A stretch of 64,000 bases of DNA from Thermoactinospora rubra (GTDB taxonomy: Bacteria > Actinomycetota > Actinomycetes > Streptosporangiales > Streptosporangiaceae). The stretch's first letter is position 1, and each line of letters starts with the position of its first letter. The position numbers were made by a program, and so were the translations under genes. The DNA lies in assembly GCF_002093975.1 (NCBI RefSeq), contig NZ_MSZZ01000043.1:62001-126000 (forward strand). Reading direction: 5' to 3'. This document shows positions 17,165 to 27,868 of this stretch, in pieces. The notes below the pieces were generated by a model. That model was not told where the DNA came from, did not search any database, and saw nothing but the letters and a program-made list of their open reading frames with translations.

Positions 17165-17195
17165 GGCCTCCCGGCCTCGGGAAGGCCGGGAAGCC
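17165..17195 (-). terminator. Terminator downstream of the DUF7455 gene
   Basis: An inverted repeat with a 9-bp perfect inner stem (17169-17177 with 17183-17191) and, past one mismatch, three more pairs. It lies about 40 bp beyond the minus-strand stop codon at 17233 and upstream of yaaA. Confidence 0.6.
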
Positions 17196-17232
17196 GCCGC
17201 GTCCGGCATATGGTCGGCTGGGCCGGCTGAGC

Positions 17233-17463
17233 TCAGCGCTCGTTGTCGGTCGCGGTGGCCGGCGTCTTGCTCAGCTTGGCGGACTCGTCGAGAATCTCCG
17301 CGCCCTTCTCGCGCAGGGCGGCTATGTGCTGGCGACCGTGGTGGGCGCAGAACAGCAATTCCCCACCCACGGGCAGGGTGGCACGGATGTAGGCCTGGGC
17401 GCCGCAGCGGTCGCAGCGGTCCAGAGCCGTCAACGGCTTGGCGGGGGCGAGTGCTCCAGTCAC
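17233..17463 (-). CDS. DUF7455 family small zinc-ribbon-like protein
   Basis: 76 residues from a GTG start with GAAAGG upstream. The core LTALDRCDRCGAQAYIRATL followed by GGELLFCAHHGRQH gives a CxxC...CxxH set likely to bind zinc. It is a conserved actinobacterial family without known function. In many actinomycetes a gene of this kind lies between the principal sigma factor gene and parE, as here, though the intervening insertion has pushed rpoD away. It is divergent from parE, with 248 bp between them. That gap holds a 7-bp hairpin (17481-17500) and a possible -10 (TAGGCT, 17667-17672) for parE. Confidence 0.82.
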   Translation of the reverse strand: MTGALAPAKPLTALDRCDRCGAQAYIRATLPVGGELLFCAHHGRQHIAALREKGAEILDESAKLSKTPATATDNER

Positions 17464-17711
17464 GTATCGCCTTTCGGGTCATCCCCGCCTGGACGGGGAT
17501 CTGGCGTCAGTCACTTGGGACAACATCTAACCCGAAGCAGACGTTCCCAATCACCCCCTGGATACGCCCAGAGCGGAATGTGTCCAAAAGTAATGAGGAC
17601 CATGCCGTTGGTCATGGCAAACGTGACCCAGTGGCAAGCTTGTACCCGGTGGACCGGGAAGGACGGTAGGCTACGCACAGGTGTTCGATCCCTGGGACTG
17701 AGGGGGACGGA

Positions 17712-19766
<2,055 letters not shown>

Positions 19767-19945
19767 CACCGGTAGCCGAGCCGGTCGAGCAGCGAATACA
19801 TCCCGCCCCGGCTGAGTCTCGCCCGCGTGCGGGGGCCGCTTCATGTCTTCGCGTGCGGGCGATCGGTCTTGTCCGCGTGTGTGATCTCCAGAGTTCGTCC
19901 TCTTTGTCCGCGGGTGTGAGCGACCGGGGTTTGTCCTCGCGCCCG

Positions 19946-20206
19946 TCACACGGCGCAGCCCTCACCCGTCGGCATGCCGCGCGCCTGCTCGACCCACCGT
20001 GAAACGCCCTGGGCGCCCGAGCTCTCGGCCAAGCCCGTCGCCTCGTCGGGCAGCCGCAGCGCCTCTTCCCGATCGCCGCGGATGTGCGCGGACGCCGCGA
20101 GGTTCGCCGCGGCCCCTGCCGTGAACCCCAGCTCGCGGCGCAGCCGTACCGACTCCTCCAACTGGTCGCGCGCCAGGTCGGCCTCGACGGGCTCCAGCTC
20201 AAGCAT
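19946..20206 (-). pseudogene. Fragment of a TPR-repeat regulatory protein
   Basis: 86 residues in one frame: DQLEESVRLRRELGFTAGAA, a helix pair, then EALRLPDEATGLAESSGAQG and a short tail. This is the typical C-terminal tetratricopeptide block of actinobacterial TPR regulators or AfsR-like proteins. No N-terminal domain is present upstream, where the frame quickly degenerates. I read it as a remnant. The rest of the gap 19767-20356 shows no convincing gene. Confidence 0.5.
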
Positions 20207-20356
20207 GGCGGTGTCGTCGGCGGCAGGGCCGCCGCGCGTTCATGCCGGTCATCGGTGGTCCTCCGCCCGCTCTCGCGCCCGCCGTACGGCGAGGCGAACC
20301 CGAACCGGCCCTTCGGGAGACAGTGGGGTGACCCGCACGCGAGACGAAGGAGACAC

Positions 20357-20932
20357 GTGAGTGCCGTGGAAGCGACGGACCTGGACGACGCCGAACTGAT
20401 CAGCAGATCGCGGGACGATCCCGAGCAGTTCGCCGAGCTGTTCGACCGGCACGCCAGGCAGATCCACCGCTATGCCGCCAGACGCCTCGGCACCCAGGCG
20501 GCCGACGACATCGTGGCCGAGACGTTCCTGACGGCCTTCCGGCGGCGCGACTCCTACGACCCGGCGCACAAGCTCGCCAGGCCGTGGCTGTACGGCATCG
20601 CCACGACGCTCATCGCCCGGCACCGGCGCGACGAGGAGCGGTTCTTGCGGGCGCTGGAACGGACGGGGATCGACCCGCTGCCGGCGCCGATGGCCGACGA
20701 GGTGGTGGAGCGCGTCGCGGCGCAGGGGCAGGAGCGGCGGCTGGCGGGGGCGCTGGCGCGGCTGTCCAAGAAGGAGCGGGACGTCCTTCTGCTGATCGCC
20801 TGGGCGGATCTGAGCTACGAGGAGGCCGCCCAGGCGCTGGGGATCCCGGTGGGAACCGTGCGCTCCCGCCTGCACCGGGCGCGCAGGACGATCAGGACGA
20901 CGATGGGGGAGGGGAGCCGATGGACGAGCTGA
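20357..20932 (+). CDS. ECF-type RNA polymerase sigma factor
   Basis: 191 residues from a GTG with AAGGAG five bases upstream. Sigma region 2 (FAELFDRHARQIHRYAARRL, DDIVAETFLTAF, PWLYGIATTLIARH) occupies residues 25-100. Region 4 (LARLSKKERDVLLLIAWADL, YEEAAQALGIPVGTVRSRL) occupies about 130-185. The following gene overlaps by 13 bp and encodes a membrane protein typical as partner of this sigma group. Likely target promoters include its own operon. Confidence 0.9.
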   Translation: MSAVEATDLDDAELISRSRDDPEQFAELFDRHARQIHRYAARRLGTQAADDIVAETFLTAFRRRDSYDPAHKLARPWLYGIATTLIARHRRDEERFLRALERTGIDPLPAPMADEVVERVAAQGQERRLAGALARLSKKERDVLLLIAWADLSYEEAAQALGIPVGTVRSRLHRARRTIRTTMGEGSRWTS

Positions 20933-21879
20933 CCGCGGTTCGGCGGTTGCGTGAGCACATCCCGGCCATGACGCCGGAGGCGGAGGAGGCGGCCAGGACC
21001 CGGCTGCTCGCGGCTGTCCGGGACAAGCCCGGGCTCGCGGCCGCTTGGGACAAGCCCAGACCGGCGAGGCCGAGACTGCGGTGGCGTCTGGCGGTGGCCG
21101 CCGCGCTGGCCGTCCTGGTCGGGACCGGGATCGTCGTGACGCGCGGCCGGCCGGACATCGCGCCGGTGGCGGGCGTGCGGGAACTGGGGGAGCGGGCCGC
21201 CAGGGCCGCGGAGCGAGGCCCGTCGCCGATCGCCCACCCTGATCAGTGGTACTACGTCAAGGAACTCCAGGCGTCCCCGGCCAGGGGCGGCTACGGCTAC
21301 GCCCGCGACCTGCACAGGCGCGAGATCTTCGAGCAGTGGATCAGCGTGGACGGCAAGCGGGTGGCCTGGGAGCAGGGCAGCGGCGGGCTCCTGATCCAGG
21401 GCACCCATCCCGGCATCGGCGCCGCCGAGCTGGCCCGGGAGCCGGTCACGCCCGAGACGGTGCTCGACAGGATCAGGCAGGCCCTGGCCGACGTGCCAGA
21501 GCAGGCGGAGTTCTCCGAGGACCAGCGGCTCTTCCAGGCGATCTACCAGCTCATGGGCGAGCAGATGTTGCCGCCCGAGGTCCGCTCGGCGCTGTTCCGC
21601 GCGCTGCCGACGATTCCCGGCGTCACGGTGACCCACGATGTGCCGGACGCGGACGGCAGGCGCGGCATCGCCTTCAGCCGCGCCGACGGCTGGGCGCGCT
21701 ACGACCTCATCCTCGACCCGTCCGACTACAGCTTCCTGGGCACGTACGGCGTGGCCGTGAGCGACCGCACGTTCCACCCGGTCAACGTGGGGCCCGTGCA
21801 CGTGAAGGCGGGCACGCCGCTGACGTGGAGCGCGCGCCTCGACATCCAGATCGTGGACAAGGCGGGCGAACGCCCCTAA
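20920..21879 (+). CDS. CU044_5270-family membrane protein, putative sigma-factor partner
   Basis: 319 residues. A cytoplasmic N-terminal 50 residues (MDELTAVRRLREHIPAMTPE) precede one membrane helix (about 54-71, WRLAVAAALAVLVGTGIVV). A long external domain follows, with DQWYYVKELQ near its start and SYSFLGTYGVAVSD-like sequence near its end. Proteins of this layout are routinely encoded after ECF sigma genes in actinobacteria and are thought to act as anti-sigma or signal-input proteins, but they lack a classical zinc anti-sigma domain. The start overlaps the sigma gene by 13 bp, and the end overlaps convergent acdS by 4 bp. Confidence 0.8.
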   Translation: MDELTAVRRLREHIPAMTPEAEEAARTRLLAAVRDKPGLAAAWDKPRPARPRLRWRLAVAAALAVLVGTGIVVTRGRPDIAPVAGVRELGERAARAAERGPSPIAHPDQWYYVKELQASPARGGYGYARDLHRREIFEQWISVDGKRVAWEQGSGGLLIQGTHPGIGAAELAREPVTPETVLDRIRQALADVPEQAEFSEDQRLFQAIYQLMGEQMLPPEVRSALFRALPTIPGVTVTHDVPDADGRRGIAFSRADGWARYDLILDPSDYSFLGTYGVAVSDRTFHPVNVGPVHVKAGTPLTWSARLDIQIVDKAGERP

Positions 21880-22874
21880 CGGAACAGCGCGCTGTAGCCG
21901 TTGAGGGCCGGCTGCCCGCCGAGATGCGCGTACAGCACGGTCGAGCCGGGCTCGATCTCGCCGGAGGTCACCAGGTCGATGAGGCCCGCCATCGACTTGC
22001 CCTCGTACACCGGATCGGTGATCATCCCCTCCAGCCGGGCCGCGAGCCGCATCGCCTCCAGCGTCCGCTCGTCGGGTATCCCGTACACGCCGGCGTGGTA
22101 GCGCTCGTCGAGCACCACGTCGGCGTCGGCGACGGCGGTCCCGATCAGGGAGGCGGTGTGGCGGGCGATGCGCAGGACCTGCTCCCGCGTCTCGCGCGGC
22201 TTGGCGGAGGCGTCGATGCCGATGACGCGGCGCGGCCGGTCCTGCCCCGCAAATCCCGCGACCATCCCGGCCTGGGTGCTGCCCGTCACCGAGCACACGA
22301 TGACCGTGTCGAAGAAGACGCCCAGCTCACGCTCCTGCCGGGCCACCTCCTCCGCCCACCGGGCGAAGCCGAGCCCGCCGAGCGGGTGGTCGGAGGCGCC
22401 GGCTGGGATGGCGTACGGCTTGCCGCCCCGCTCGGTCACCTCGGCCAGCGCCCGCTCCCAGCTCTCCTTGATCCCGATGCCGAACTCCGCGCTCACCAGC
22501 CGCACGTCGGCGCCGAGCAGCCGCGACAGCAGGATGTTGCCGACGCGGTCGTAGACGGAGTCCGGCCAGTCCACCCAGCTCTCCTGGACCAGGACGCAGC
22601 CCAGCCCCAGCCGGGCGGCCACCGCGGCGACCTGGCGGGTGTGGTTGGACTGCACGCCGCCGATGGACACCAGCGTGTCGCAGCCCTGCTCCAGGGCGTC
22701 GGCGACCAGGTACTCCAGCTTGCGCGTCTTGTTGCCGCCATAGGCGAGGCCCGAGTTGCAGTCCTCCCGTTTGGCCCAGATCCGGACGGCGCCGCCCAGG
22801 TGCTCGGTCAGGCGCGGCAACGGGTGGACCGGCGAGGGGCCGAACAGCAGCTCCTGCCGCGGAAAGTCGATCAT
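21876..22874 (-). CDS. acdS: 1-aminocyclopropane-1-carboxylate deaminase
   Basis: 332 residues of the PLP fold type II family. The PLP-binding lysine lies in GLAYGGNKTRKLEY, and GGVQSNHTRQVAAVAA is conserved. The residues that separate ACC deaminase from D-cysteine desulfhydrase are both of the deaminase type: Glu in DPVYEGKS and Leu in VLYAHLGG. The enzyme cleaves ACC, the ethylene precursor, to ammonia and 2-oxobutyrate, a trait of plant-associated bacteria. The ATG at 22874 has AGGAGG five bases upstream; the longer open frame to 22907 lacks this. It is monocistronic and convergent with the sigma partner gene. Confidence 0.88.
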   Translation of the reverse strand: MIDFPRQELLFGPSPVHPLPRLTEHLGGAVRIWAKREDCNSGLAYGGNKTRKLEYLVADALEQGCDTLVSIGGVQSNHTRQVAAVAARLGLGCVLVQESWVDWPDSVYDRVGNILLSRLLGADVRLVSAEFGIGIKESWERALAEVTERGGKPYAIPAGASDHPLGGLGFARWAEEVARQERELGVFFDTVIVCSVTGSTQAGMVAGFAGQDRPRRVIGIDASAKPRETREQVLRIARHTASLIGTAVADADVVLDERYHAGVYGIPDERTLEAMRLAARLEGMITDPVYEGKSMAGLIDLVTSGEIEPGSTVLYAHLGGQPALNGYSALFR

Positions 22875-22926
22875 CGGTCCTCCTGGGTACGGCGGGGCCC
22901 GGCTCACCCATCGTGCCTCACGGCCG

Positions 22927-23421
22927 TCAGACGTCCACGGGCAGGAGCCTCCCCGATCGCACGTCGTAGATCGCGCCGCCGACCGGGATGCCCGCGGGCA
23001 GGAACGGGCTCGTGCGGATGCGCGTCAGGTCGCGCCGCAGAGCGGCGTCCTGGTCGGGCACGGTGTGGAACTCCAGGCTCCGCGTGTCCACGCCCCTGTC
23101 CAAGGTGATCTTGTGCACGTCCGCGTCGGTCACCTTGGTCACGCCACAGTCGGTGTGCGGCATCACCAGCACGCGATCCACGCCGAGCAGGTAGACGGCC
23201 AGGATCAGCGTGCGCAAGACGTCGTCGGTCACGCGGGCGCCGGCGTTTCGCAGGATCTTGGCGTCGCCGGGCTTGAGCCCCAGTGCCGCCAGCGGGTCGA
23301 TGCGGGAGTCCATGCAGGTCACCACGGCCAGGCCGCGGGCCGCACGGCCGGTCAGGGCCGAGCCGCCGAAGTCTCGCGCGTAGTCCGCGTTGGCGGCCAG
23401 CAGGTCGTCGAATGCGGTCAT
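22927..23421 (-). CDS. Beta-class carbonic anhydrase
   Basis: 164 residues. Zinc ligands are visible: Cys in VVTCMDSRIDP with its Asp-Arg dyad, and the pair His...Cys in VMPHTDCGVT. The protein belongs to the short beta-class subfamily (Rv1284-like) of actinobacteria. It interconverts carbon dioxide and bicarbonate; bicarbonate feeds acyl-CoA carboxylases. The ATG at 23421 gives the family N-terminus MTAFDDLLAANADYA; the upstream open frame is not conserved. No strong ribosome binding site is visible. Confidence 0.9.
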   Translation of the reverse strand: MTAFDDLLAANADYARDFGGSALTGRAARGLAVVTCMDSRIDPLAALGLKPGDAKILRNAGARVTDDVLRTLILAVYLLGVDRVLVMPHTDCGVTKVTDADVHKITLDRGVDTRSLEFHTVPDQDAALRRDLTRIRTSPFLPAGIPVGGAIYDVRSGRLLPVDV

Positions 23422-23522
23422 GGGAACGATGATGTCCCATGCCCGTTTCCAACAGGTTTCCGGGGGCCCGACTTCGCCAAGGTCCCACCACGGGACGTCA
23501 CAATGGGTGAAGATATGTTGCC

Positions 23523-23852
23523 GTGAGTAGAAGTCAATCGCTGGCCGAATATCTTCGCGCCCAGGCTTGGCGGCGGCTGGACCGCGTCGAGCGGGGCGAC
23601 AACGGCATGAACGCCCGCTGCGCGCTCGCACTGCTCGACGCCGCCGCCTACGCCGCCGACCTGCCCGAGGACGACCCGCTGATCGACAGGCTCCAGAGCG
23701 CCGGCTGCTTCGGCCCCCTCGGGGAGTTCGAGCCCGGCGAGCCGGGCCGCAGGCTCGTCAGGGACTGGACGGGCGGCGAGCCCGCCGAGCTCTTGCTGGC
23801 CCTGTCACGCGGGCTCGTTGCCCGGCTTCCACTTGATGCCGCAGCCGAGTGA
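23523..23852 (+). CDS. Hypothetical protein
   Basis: 109 residues from a GTG (VSRSQSLAEYLRAQAWRRLD). Acidic and helical, with no membrane segment or known motif (DNGMNARCALALLDAAAYAA, then SAGCFGPLGEF). Codon use is typical of real genes here. It overlaps the convergent redoxin gene by 48 bp and is divergent from carbonic anhydrase. No function assigned. Confidence 0.6.
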   Translation: MSRSQSLAEYLRAQAWRRLDRVERGDNGMNARCALALLDAAAYAADLPEDDPLIDRLQSAGCFGPLGEFEPGEPGRRLVRDWTGGEPAELLLALSRGLVARLPLDAAAE

Positions 23853-24368
23853 GGGGCGCTGCTCGGCCTCGACCGGCCGCCCGGCGAGCACGGCGTCGAT
23901 CGCCGCGCGCAGCGACGAGCCGGTGACCGGGACGTCGTTGCGGGGCCGGGCGCCGTCGAACTCGCCCCGGTAGGCGAGCTTGAGGTCCGCGTCGTAGAGG
24001 AAGAAGTCGGGCGTGCAGGCCGCGCGGTAGGCCTTGGCGACCTCCTGCGTCTCGTCGATCAGGTAGGGGAAGCGGAAACCCGCGCGCTTGGCCTGCTCGG
24101 TGAGGTGTGCCACGTCGTCCTCGGGGTAGCGGTCGACATCGTTGCTGCAGATGCCGACGATCGACACCGTGTCGGCGTAGTCGGCCGACAGGGCGCCGAG
24201 CCCCTGCTCGATGTGGCGGACGTACGGGCAGTGGTTGGACAGGAAGATCACCAGCGTGGCCGGGCGCCCCTTGAGGTCGGCGAGCGAGACGGTGCCGCCC
24301 TCGATGTCCGTGAGGCGGAAGTCGGGGGCGGGAGTGCCCAAGGGGACCATGAACGAGTTGACTGCCAT
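23805..24368 (-). CDS. Thioredoxin-fold/AhpC-TSA family redoxin
   Basis: 187 residues from the ATG at 24368. The fold is shown by LGTPAPDFRLTDIEGGTVSL and LVIFLSNHCPYVRH, with one Cys at the peroxidatic position, then YRAACTPDFFLYDADLKL and a C-terminal GCGIKWKPG. This subgroup is annotated as thioredoxin family or peroxiredoxin-like; the substrate is unknown. A TTG at 24380 is an alternative but would overlap the divergent VOC ribosome binding site. The two divergent start codons are only 14 bp apart, so both transcripts may be nearly leaderless or arise inside the other gene. Confidence 0.82.
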   Translation of the reverse strand: MAVNSFMVPLGTPAPDFRLTDIEGGTVSLADLKGRPATLVIFLSNHCPYVRHIEQGLGALSADYADTVSIVGICSNDVDRYPEDDVAHLTEQAKRAGFRFPYLIDETQEVAKAYRAACTPDFFLYDADLKLAYRGEFDGARPRNDVPVTGSSLRAAIDAVLAGRPVEAEQRPSLGCGIKWKPGNEPA

Positions 24369-24382
24369 GGAAGGAGTCAATC

Positions 24383-24757
24383 ATGCCAGGGATCGCACGC
24401 TTCCGGTCGACCGTCCTCGACTGCCCCGACGCGCGCGGGCTGGCCCGCTTCTACTCCGAGCTTCTGGGGTGGCCGATCACGCAGGACGACGACGGCTGGG
24501 TCGTGATCTCCGACGGCGGCTCGCCGATGCGCGTGGCCTTCCAGCAGATCGCCGACTACCGCCCGCCCACCTGGCCCGAGATCGAGCGGCCCCAGCAGTT
24601 CCACATCGACGTGACCGTCGACGACCTGGACGCGGCCGAGAAGCGGGTGCTGGCCCTGGGGGCGCGCAAGCACGAGTTCCAGCCCAGCAAGGAAGGCGAC
24701 TTCCGCGTGTTCCTGGACCCCGCCGGGCACCCGTTCTGCCTGTGCGTGGACCTGTGA
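24383..24757 (+). CDS. VOC family (glyoxalase/bleomycin resistance fold) protein
   Basis: 124 residues with two beta-alpha-beta-beta-beta modules: FRSTVLDCPDARGLARFYSE in the first, then FHIDVTVDDLDAAEKRVLAL and FRVFLDPAGHPFCLCVDL in the second. It is metal-binding by family, with His in FHID and Glu/His near the end, and of unspecified substrate. The ribosome binding site AAGGAG lies six bases upstream of the ATG. A bidirectional hairpin follows. Confidence 0.88.
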   Translation: MPGIARFRSTVLDCPDARGLARFYSELLGWPITQDDDGWVVISDGGSPMRVAFQQIADYRPPTWPEIERPQQFHIDVTVDDLDAAEKRVLALGARKHEFQPSKEGDFRVFLDPAGHPFCLCVDL

Positions 24758-24788
24758 GGCCCGCCCCGGGCCGCCGGGACGGGCCTCA
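24755..24788. terminator. Bidirectional hairpin between VOC and GH3 genes
   Basis: A perfect 9-bp inverted repeat (24755-24763 with 24780-24788) begins at the VOC stop codon, and the convergent GH3 gene ends at 24813. The loop is 16 nt. There is no T run. Confidence 0.6.
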
Positions 24789-24812
24789 CTCCGAAAAGGT
24801 CCAGCCTGAGCG

Positions 24813-27800
24813 CTACACGGCCTGGGCCAGCAGGTCCACCGCCTTCCTCAGGTGACCGAGCGCCAGCTCGTGGTCGGCCCGCGCCTGCAGGTCCGGCCGC
24901 TTGCCGCCCGCCTGCGCCACGTCCCTGGCCACGGAGACCAGCGCGTCGTCCTGCGCGTAGGTGTCGCTGCGTGACTTCTCCAGCAGCGCCGCCGCGACGC
25001 CCAGCGCACGGAGCACGGCCCGCGTGTCGCGCACCGAGCCGTCGTCGTTCCAGTTGCGCCCGAGCAGCGCCACCGACAGCGTCGCCGCCGCGGCCTTCGC
25101 CGGCCCGTCACCCTTGGCCAGCTGGTCCCTCACGGCCTTGAGCCGGTCGCGGGCCGGGTCGGTGCGCAGGCCCCAGCCGTAGGGGAACAGCGGGTCGTAG
25201 GCCGCGTCGCCGACGTTGATCGGCAGCTGGTCCACGCCGCGGAACCAGGTGAAGGGCAGCCTTCCCGTGTACGGCACGGCCCCGAAGAGCGGATCGGCCA
25301 CGCCGTCGCCCTCGGTGCCCGGCAGCCACGACGCCACGATCGCCTCGATGCCGGAGATGTCGCCCAGCACCATCGGCCGCCCCGACACGACCAGCACGAC
25401 GCACTTCAGCGCGCCGCAGACCTTGTCGATCGCCTGCCGGTCCGCGGCCGACAGGTCCAGGGTGCGGCCCTGCCGTCCCACGTCGCCGAAGCCCTCGGCG
25501 TACGGCTTCTCGCCCACCACGACGACGCCCACGTCGTGCCCGGCGGTCGGCGCGGAGGCGTCGGGGGAGTGGGTGACGCCGGCGGCGCGCTTCCTGATCG
25601 CCTGCAGGATCGTCGTGCCCGGGGTGATCGGCCCCGAGGAGCCCTGCCAGGTGATGGTCCAGCCGCCCGACTGGTTGCCGATGTCGTCGGCGTTGGACCC
25701 GGCCACGTAGATCCTGGCGTCCTTCGACAGCGGCAGCAGCCCGCCGTCGTTCTTGAGCAGGACCTGCGACTTGGCGGCAGCCGTACGGGCCACCTGGCGG
25801 TGCTGCGGCGAGCCGACCCGGTCCAGCTCGGAGCGGTCGGCGAAGGGCCGCTCGAACAGGCCCAGGCGGAACTTCTGGGTGAGGATCCTGGCCACCGCGT
25901 CGTCGACGCGCCGCATGGCGACCCGTCCGGCCTGCACCTCCGCCGTCAGCGTGCCGACGAACTCGGGATAGGCGTACGGCACCATGATCATGTCGAGCCC
26001 GGCGTTGATCGAGGTGCGCACGTCGCTCGCGTAGTCGCCGGGGATCTGGTCGATGGCCTGCCAGTCGCTGATGAGGAAGCCCTTGAACCCGAGCCGGCCC
26101 TTGAGCACGTCGGTGAGCAGCTCTCGGTGCGCGTGCATCTTGGTGTCGCCGACGCTGGAGAACGACGGCATGATCGAGCCCACGCCGCGCCTGACGGCGG
26201 CCTCGTAGGGCGGCAGGTGGACCTGCTCCAGCTCCTCCCGCGTGCCGCGGAAGACGCCCTGGTCGATCGTGTAGTCGCCGGTCGTGGAGGAGCCGAACTC
26301 GGTGCCGCCGTCGGCCACGTAGTGCTTGGCCGTGGCCAGCACGCCGTTGTCCTGCAGGCCGTCGATGACGGAGGTCATCCTGACCACCAGCGCCGGGTCC
26401 TCGGAGAAGGACTCATAGGCGCGTCCCCAGCGGTCGTCGCGCGAGACGCACACGCACGGCGCGAAGTCCCACGGGATGCCGGTGGCCTTCACCTCGCTCG
26501 CGGTGACCTTCCCCTGCTGCTCCACCAGGCCGGGGTCGCGGGTGGCGCCCATGCCGACGTTGTGCGGGAAGATCGTCGCGCCGACCACGTTGTTGTGGCC
26601 GTGCACCGCGTCCACGCCGTAGATGAGCGGGATCTGCAGCCGGGTCTGCAGGGCGCGCAGCTGGAAGCCGTCGACCATGTCGGCCCACGCCTCGGGGGTG
26701 TTCCGCGGCGGGGTCGAGCCGCCGCCCGACAGCAGCGAGCCGAGCAGGTAGGTGGCGATGTCGTCCGGCTTGGCCAGCGCGCCGCGCTCGGCCTGCGTCA
26801 TCTGGCCCACCTTCTCGGCCAGCGTCATCCGGCTGAGCAGGTCGGCCACGCGCTCCTTGACCGGCCTGGTCTTGTCCAGGTACGGCAGGCCGTGCGCGTT
26901 GATCACGACGGCCGGTTCGTCCTGCGGCGGCGTGACGCCCTCGCCGTCGAGCAGGATCGGGACGGTCTCGGCGACCTCGGCCTGCCCGTCGCGCCTGGTC
27001 GTGACCGTGAAGGACTTGGCGGTGCCGGAGGCCGTTCCGGCGAGGAAGGTCAGCGTGCCCTCGACGGGGGCGTAGTCGGCGCCGGCGGTGGCCGTGCCCT
27101 CGCCGGTGCGGTAGCGGACGGTCACGTCCGAGGCCAGCGGGGCGCCCGTCGCCGTGGAGACGCTCACGCGCACCTCCGCCGAGCCGGCCTCGTCCACCAG
27201 GTAGACGGGCTTGTCGGTGGCGAGCCGGGCCGGTCGGGGCGGCGCCGTGCCGTACACCTGCACGTCGTCCCACAGCAGGGTGCCACTGGCGCCGGCGGGC
27301 AGGCGCATGGAGTAGCCCCACATGGCGACCAGGTCGAGCTGGCCGTCGGCGGGCGCGCCGCCGGGCTGGTAGTCGGCGCGGCGTTTGAAGTCGCTGAACC
27401 TGGTCTGAACCTGCTTCCATCCGGCGGTGTCGTCGACGAAGGACGACTCGAACAGCTCGCTGGCGGCCGCGCTGCCGCCGCCGTCCTTGACCTCGAAGAA
27501 GATCCGCTGGCCCGAGCCGGTGCCCTTGACCCAGAAGGAGAACCCCTCGTACGGGCTCCAGTCCTGGGCGGCGGTCAGGTCGTGCGACCAGCCGCCCCAC
27601 TGGCCGACCGTGTAGTCGACCTTGAGAACCCGGCCCTGGCGTTCGGCGTCGGGAACGATCGTCAGCCTGGGCGTGGAGGCGGCGTCGTTGCCCCAGGCGG
27701 CCACGCCGGCGGGGAGGTCGGCGGACTCGAAGTCGGTGACGGTGAGGGGAGCCGCCGTCGCCGCGGCCGGTGGCGCGACGAGGGCGGAGGCTAAGAGGGC

Positions 27801-27845
27801 GAGCACGCAGGCGAGGATGCGGGGGGTCGCTCGGGGGATCACCAT
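24813..27845 (-). CDS. Secreted modular glycoside hydrolase family 3 enzyme
   Basis: 1010 residues. A signal peptide (1-32, VLALLASALVAPPAAATAAP) is followed by a CBM11/CIA30-like carbohydrate-binding module (about 33-200) and a Calx-beta domain (about 205-320, TGEGTATAGADYAPVEGTLT). The GH3 N-terminal barrel (about 325-680) has catalytic Asp in GFLISDWQAID and KHYVADGGTEFG. The GH3 C-terminal domain (DGGLLPLSKDARIYVAGSN; YAEGFGDVGR) and a short helical tail close it. It is likely an exo-beta-glucosidase acting on beta-glucans outside the cell. AGGAGG lies one base before ATG 27845, so GTG 27842 may be the true start. A LacI-type operator sits in its promoter. Confidence 0.9.
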   Translation of the reverse strand: MVIPRATPRILACVLALLASALVAPPAAATAAPLTVTDFESADLPAGVAAWGNDAASTPRLTIVPDAERQGRVLKVDYTVGQWGGWSHDLTAAQDWSPYEGFSFWVKGTGSGQRIFFEVKDGGGSAAASELFESSFVDDTAGWKQVQTRFSDFKRRADYQPGGAPADGQLDLVAMWGYSMRLPAGASGTLLWDDVQVYGTAPPRPARLATDKPVYLVDEAGSAEVRVSVSTATGAPLASDVTVRYRTGEGTATAGADYAPVEGTLTFLAGTASGTAKSFTVTTRRDGQAEVAETVPILLDGEGVTPPQDEPAVVINAHGLPYLDKTRPVKERVADLLSRMTLAEKVGQMTQAERGALAKPDDIATYLLGSLLSGGGSTPPRNTPEAWADMVDGFQLRALQTRLQIPLIYGVDAVHGHNNVVGATIFPHNVGMGATRDPGLVEQQGKVTASEVKATGIPWDFAPCVCVSRDDRWGRAYESFSEDPALVVRMTSVIDGLQDNGVLATAKHYVADGGTEFGSSTTGDYTIDQGVFRGTREELEQVHLPPYEAAVRRGVGSIMPSFSSVGDTKMHAHRELLTDVLKGRLGFKGFLISDWQAIDQIPGDYASDVRTSINAGLDMIMVPYAYPEFVGTLTAEVQAGRVAMRRVDDAVARILTQKFRLGLFERPFADRSELDRVGSPQHRQVARTAAAKSQVLLKNDGGLLPLSKDARIYVAGSNADDIGNQSGGWTITWQGSSGPITPGTTILQAIRKRAAGVTHSPDASAPTAGHDVGVVVVGEKPYAEGFGDVGRQGRTLDLSAADRQAIDKVCGALKCVVLVVSGRPMVLGDISGIEAIVASWLPGTEGDGVADPLFGAVPYTGRLPFTWFRGVDQLPINVGDAAYDPLFPYGWGLRTDPARDRLKAVRDQLAKGDGPAKAAAATLSVALLGRNWNDDGSVRDTRAVLRALGVAAALLEKSRSDTYAQDDALVSVARDVAQAGGKRPDLQARADHELALGHLRKAVDLLAQAV

Positions 27846-27868
27846 GCCTCCTATGCGTCTTTGCGGTG

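Noticed and set aside
25536..27794. A 752-codon open frame antisense to the GH3 gene
   Set aside because: A shadow of the GH3 coding sequence without recognisable motifs.
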